Positions 5,029 through 6,483 of a DNA stretch of 6,483 nt are shown here, piece by piece. The notes beneath the pieces were generated by a model. The model was not told where the DNA came from, ran no database searches, and was given only the letters and a program-made list of their open reading frames with translations. The stretch is from Roseomonas sp. (GTDB lineage Bacteria > Pseudomonadota > Alphaproteobacteria > Acetobacterales > Acetobacteraceae), in contig JADCFR010000079.1 of NCBI GenBank assembly GCA_020249415.1, positions 1 to 6,483 of the forward strand, in the 5' to 3' direction. How positions within the stretch are numbered: position 1 is the stretch's first letter; each line of letters opens with the position of its first letter. A program made the translations under genes and the position numbers.

Positions 5029-6483
5029 TCAAAACTCTAGCCGATCCCCAGGCTGAGCGGGAGGGGCGGCAAGATCAAGCCCGGTCTTGGTGAGGGGGCG
5101 TTGCAGCGCCACTTCCAAAACCGCATCAGCCGCATCGGTCCAATGCAATAACTCCTCAATGCGCCAGGCAATATCGCAGGCATCGCGCTGAATATCGGCC
5201 AGTGCCTCACCTTCCCGTGCCTTCAGCCAACGGTAGAATACGCGATAGCCGGAAACGGCGAAGTCCCAGACCCTTTTCGGCACATGCGCCAGCCGCAGGG
5301 ATTGATCTTCAAGCAAGGGAATACTGCCGAAATCGTCATTCTGGCCCAGAAAGGCACTGCCCAAGGCGGGTATCTTGAGTGCGCGCCCGGTGGCCTGCCC
5401 GACCAACTTCGCGGAACTGAAACCGGCTGCTGGCGCGCGCGCAAAGCATTGCAGCGCGGCGATTTCAGCGCCGATCTGCGCCGCTTGGTCGAAAACGCCT
5501 GAATCAGCCGGGAAGGGGATATGGGGGAAAACTTCCTCCAAATCCCAGGCAAAGCGCGTAGTATAGGATGAGGCGGAAAGCAGGGCGATGATGGCGTTGA
5601 AGGCCGCTTCGGGCATGACAGCGCGGCCATAAACCGCCCCGAGGCCGGCCATCAGCGCTGGGTTGAGATTATGCGCCGCCGGGCCGTGCCGTCTGTCCCA
5701 GAGCGGGAAGGCATAGCCGCCCCTGCCGCTGAACGCGTGATAGTCCGGCAATAGCCCATGGACCCAGATGGCTGGCCCAGCCCCGGTTCCCGATGGCATG
5801 GCGTAAAGACAGCGATTTGTGTCGCCCCAGGCGGCGGTAAGGTCTGGGCGGGGACGATCAATAAATGCTCGATGGCCATATAGTCGGCGAGTGTCGAAGG
5901 GCCGATAGGCTATTTGGCGAACATTGGACGGCTGCCAGCCCACAGATTGCGCGCTTGCGACGCTACGTGCCCCCGTCTCGTGAAACAAAGCTTTGGCCGC
6001 TGTTTCATCGGCTGCACAAAACTCCGAAATGCGAGCTTCAAGCCGCCTCGCGGAAAAACTGTAAACAAAATCATCGCGCTTCGTCTGAATACCGGAATTA
6101 CGAAAAAAGAACGCGTCCGAGAGATTTGGCCAATCAAGCCCTTGAAACCCTGCCGGAACAAAATCCGTCAGGCCCGTTCCTTCAATGCGCACGAATGATA
6201 CCGTATCCGGCAGCGCCTTGGCCTGTTCCACCCAGGCGAGCTTTTGTGCTTCGGTAAAGGCGCCATGGCGCCAGGCATCGGCGTAGAAAACCTCGGCCAT
6301 GGCGCCTTGCGGGCGTTCCGTACTGGTGGCCATGGCGGTCAGGATGCAAACGCCCGTCATGATATTGAACACCCCCTCATCCTGCGTCACCGCCGCAGGC
6401 TGAGCGCCGCGCGAATCACCGCGCAGATCAAGGATTTCGAGACGGTCAAAACGCTGGCGCAGCATTTGCCGCAGCCCAGCATA
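5029..6483 (-). CDS. C-terminal part of a type ISP-like DNA methyltransferase / restriction-modification protein (partial)
   Basis: The gene enters from the right edge with an open frame (YAGLRQ precedes the first visible Met at 6463-6465), so 484 residues of a larger protein are seen. Numbered from that Met, the pattern fits the region after the NPPY motif of an adenine-specific methyltransferase: RFDRLEILDLRGDS (5-18), then DEGVFNIMTGVCI (29-41). Next come a SGIQTKRDDFVYSF block (124-137) and a C-terminal target-recognition domain with the hallmark YRPFDTRRLY (187-196). FSGRGGYAFPLW (245-256), PHIPFPAD (314-321) and VWDFAVSGYRVFYRWLKARE (399-418) complete the type ISP-like C-terminal signature. 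Such enzymes modify specific DNA sites and often act in phage defence. Nuclease, helicase and catalytic NPPY segments, if present, lie outside the window, so restriction activity cannot be judged. A stand-alone methylase or another defence methylase (for example BREX or DISARM type) is an alternative. No internal stop or frameshift is seen. Confidence 0.85.
   Translation of the reverse strand, partial: YAGLRQMLRQRFDRLEILDLRGDSRGAQPAAVTQDEGVFNIMTGVCILTAMATSTERPQGAMAEVFYADAWRHGAFTEAQKLAWVEQAKALPDTVSFVRIEGTGLTDFVPAGFQGLDWPNLSDAFFFRNSGIQTKRDDFVYSFSARRLEARISEFCAADETAAKALFHETGARSVASAQSVGWQPSNVRQIAYRPFDTRRLYGHRAFIDRPRPDLTAAWGDTNRCLYAMPSGTGAGPAIWVHGLLPDYHAFSGRGGYAFPLWDRRHGPAAHNLNPALMAGLGAVYGRAVMPEAAFNAIIALLSASSYTTRFAWDLEEVFPHIPFPADSGVFDQAAQIGAEIAALQCFARAPAAGFSSAKLVGQATGRALKIPALGSAFLGQNDDFGSIPLLEDQSLRLAHVPKRVWDFAVSGYRVFYRWLKAREGEALADIQRDACDIAWRIEELLHWTDAADAVLEVALQRPLTKTGLDLAAPPAQPGDRLEF

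Noticed and set aside
1..6483. CRISPR arrays, tRNA or rRNA genes, insertion sequences
   Set aside because: I saw no regularly spaced direct repeats, no cloverleaf or rRNA-like segment, and no transposase or flanking terminal repeats.

Overview
This window looks like a chromosomal segment of a high-GC alphaproteobacterium. Acetobacteraceae or a related member of Rhodospirillales (Roseomonas-like) is my best guess. The reasons are the rpsF-rpsR-DUF2232-rplI gene order, the long C-terminal extensions on bS6 and bL9, a Bug/TctC-type periplasmic binding protein, and fabD divergent from rpsF. The taxonomic placement is inference; no rRNA gene is present.

Left part (minus strand, 1-2072). A Bug/TctC-family periplasmic solute-binding protein lies upstream of fabD (malonyl-CoA:ACP transacylase). 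A GC-rich hairpin sits in the 70-base gap between them. The fabD stop overlaps the start of another gene that runs off the left edge. Its 23-24 visible residues do not look like FabG, the usual neighbour of fabD.

Centre (plus strand, 2073-4529). A divergent control region with a foldable rpsF leader precedes a compact operon: rpsF (bS6), rpsR (bS18), a multi-spanning DUF2232 membrane protein, and rplI (bL9). Gaps are 3 and 35 bases, followed by an ATGA overlap. Three genes encode ribosomal proteins; the membrane protein is the one member of unknown role.

Right part (4530-6483). A roughly 200-base convergent gap is packed with inverted repeats. Beyond it, on the minus strand, is the C-terminal part of a large DNA methyltransferase or restriction-modification protein of the type ISP-like class, cut by the window edge. 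A 97-residue protein of unknown function follows it, with only 4 bases between them. This pair appears to be an accessory, probably defence-related module placed just after rplI, where many bacteria carry dnaB. Part of the methylase gene is clearly less GC-rich than the rest of the window, which fits acquisition by transfer. It is the most interesting area here, but the diagnostic catalytic motifs lie outside the window.
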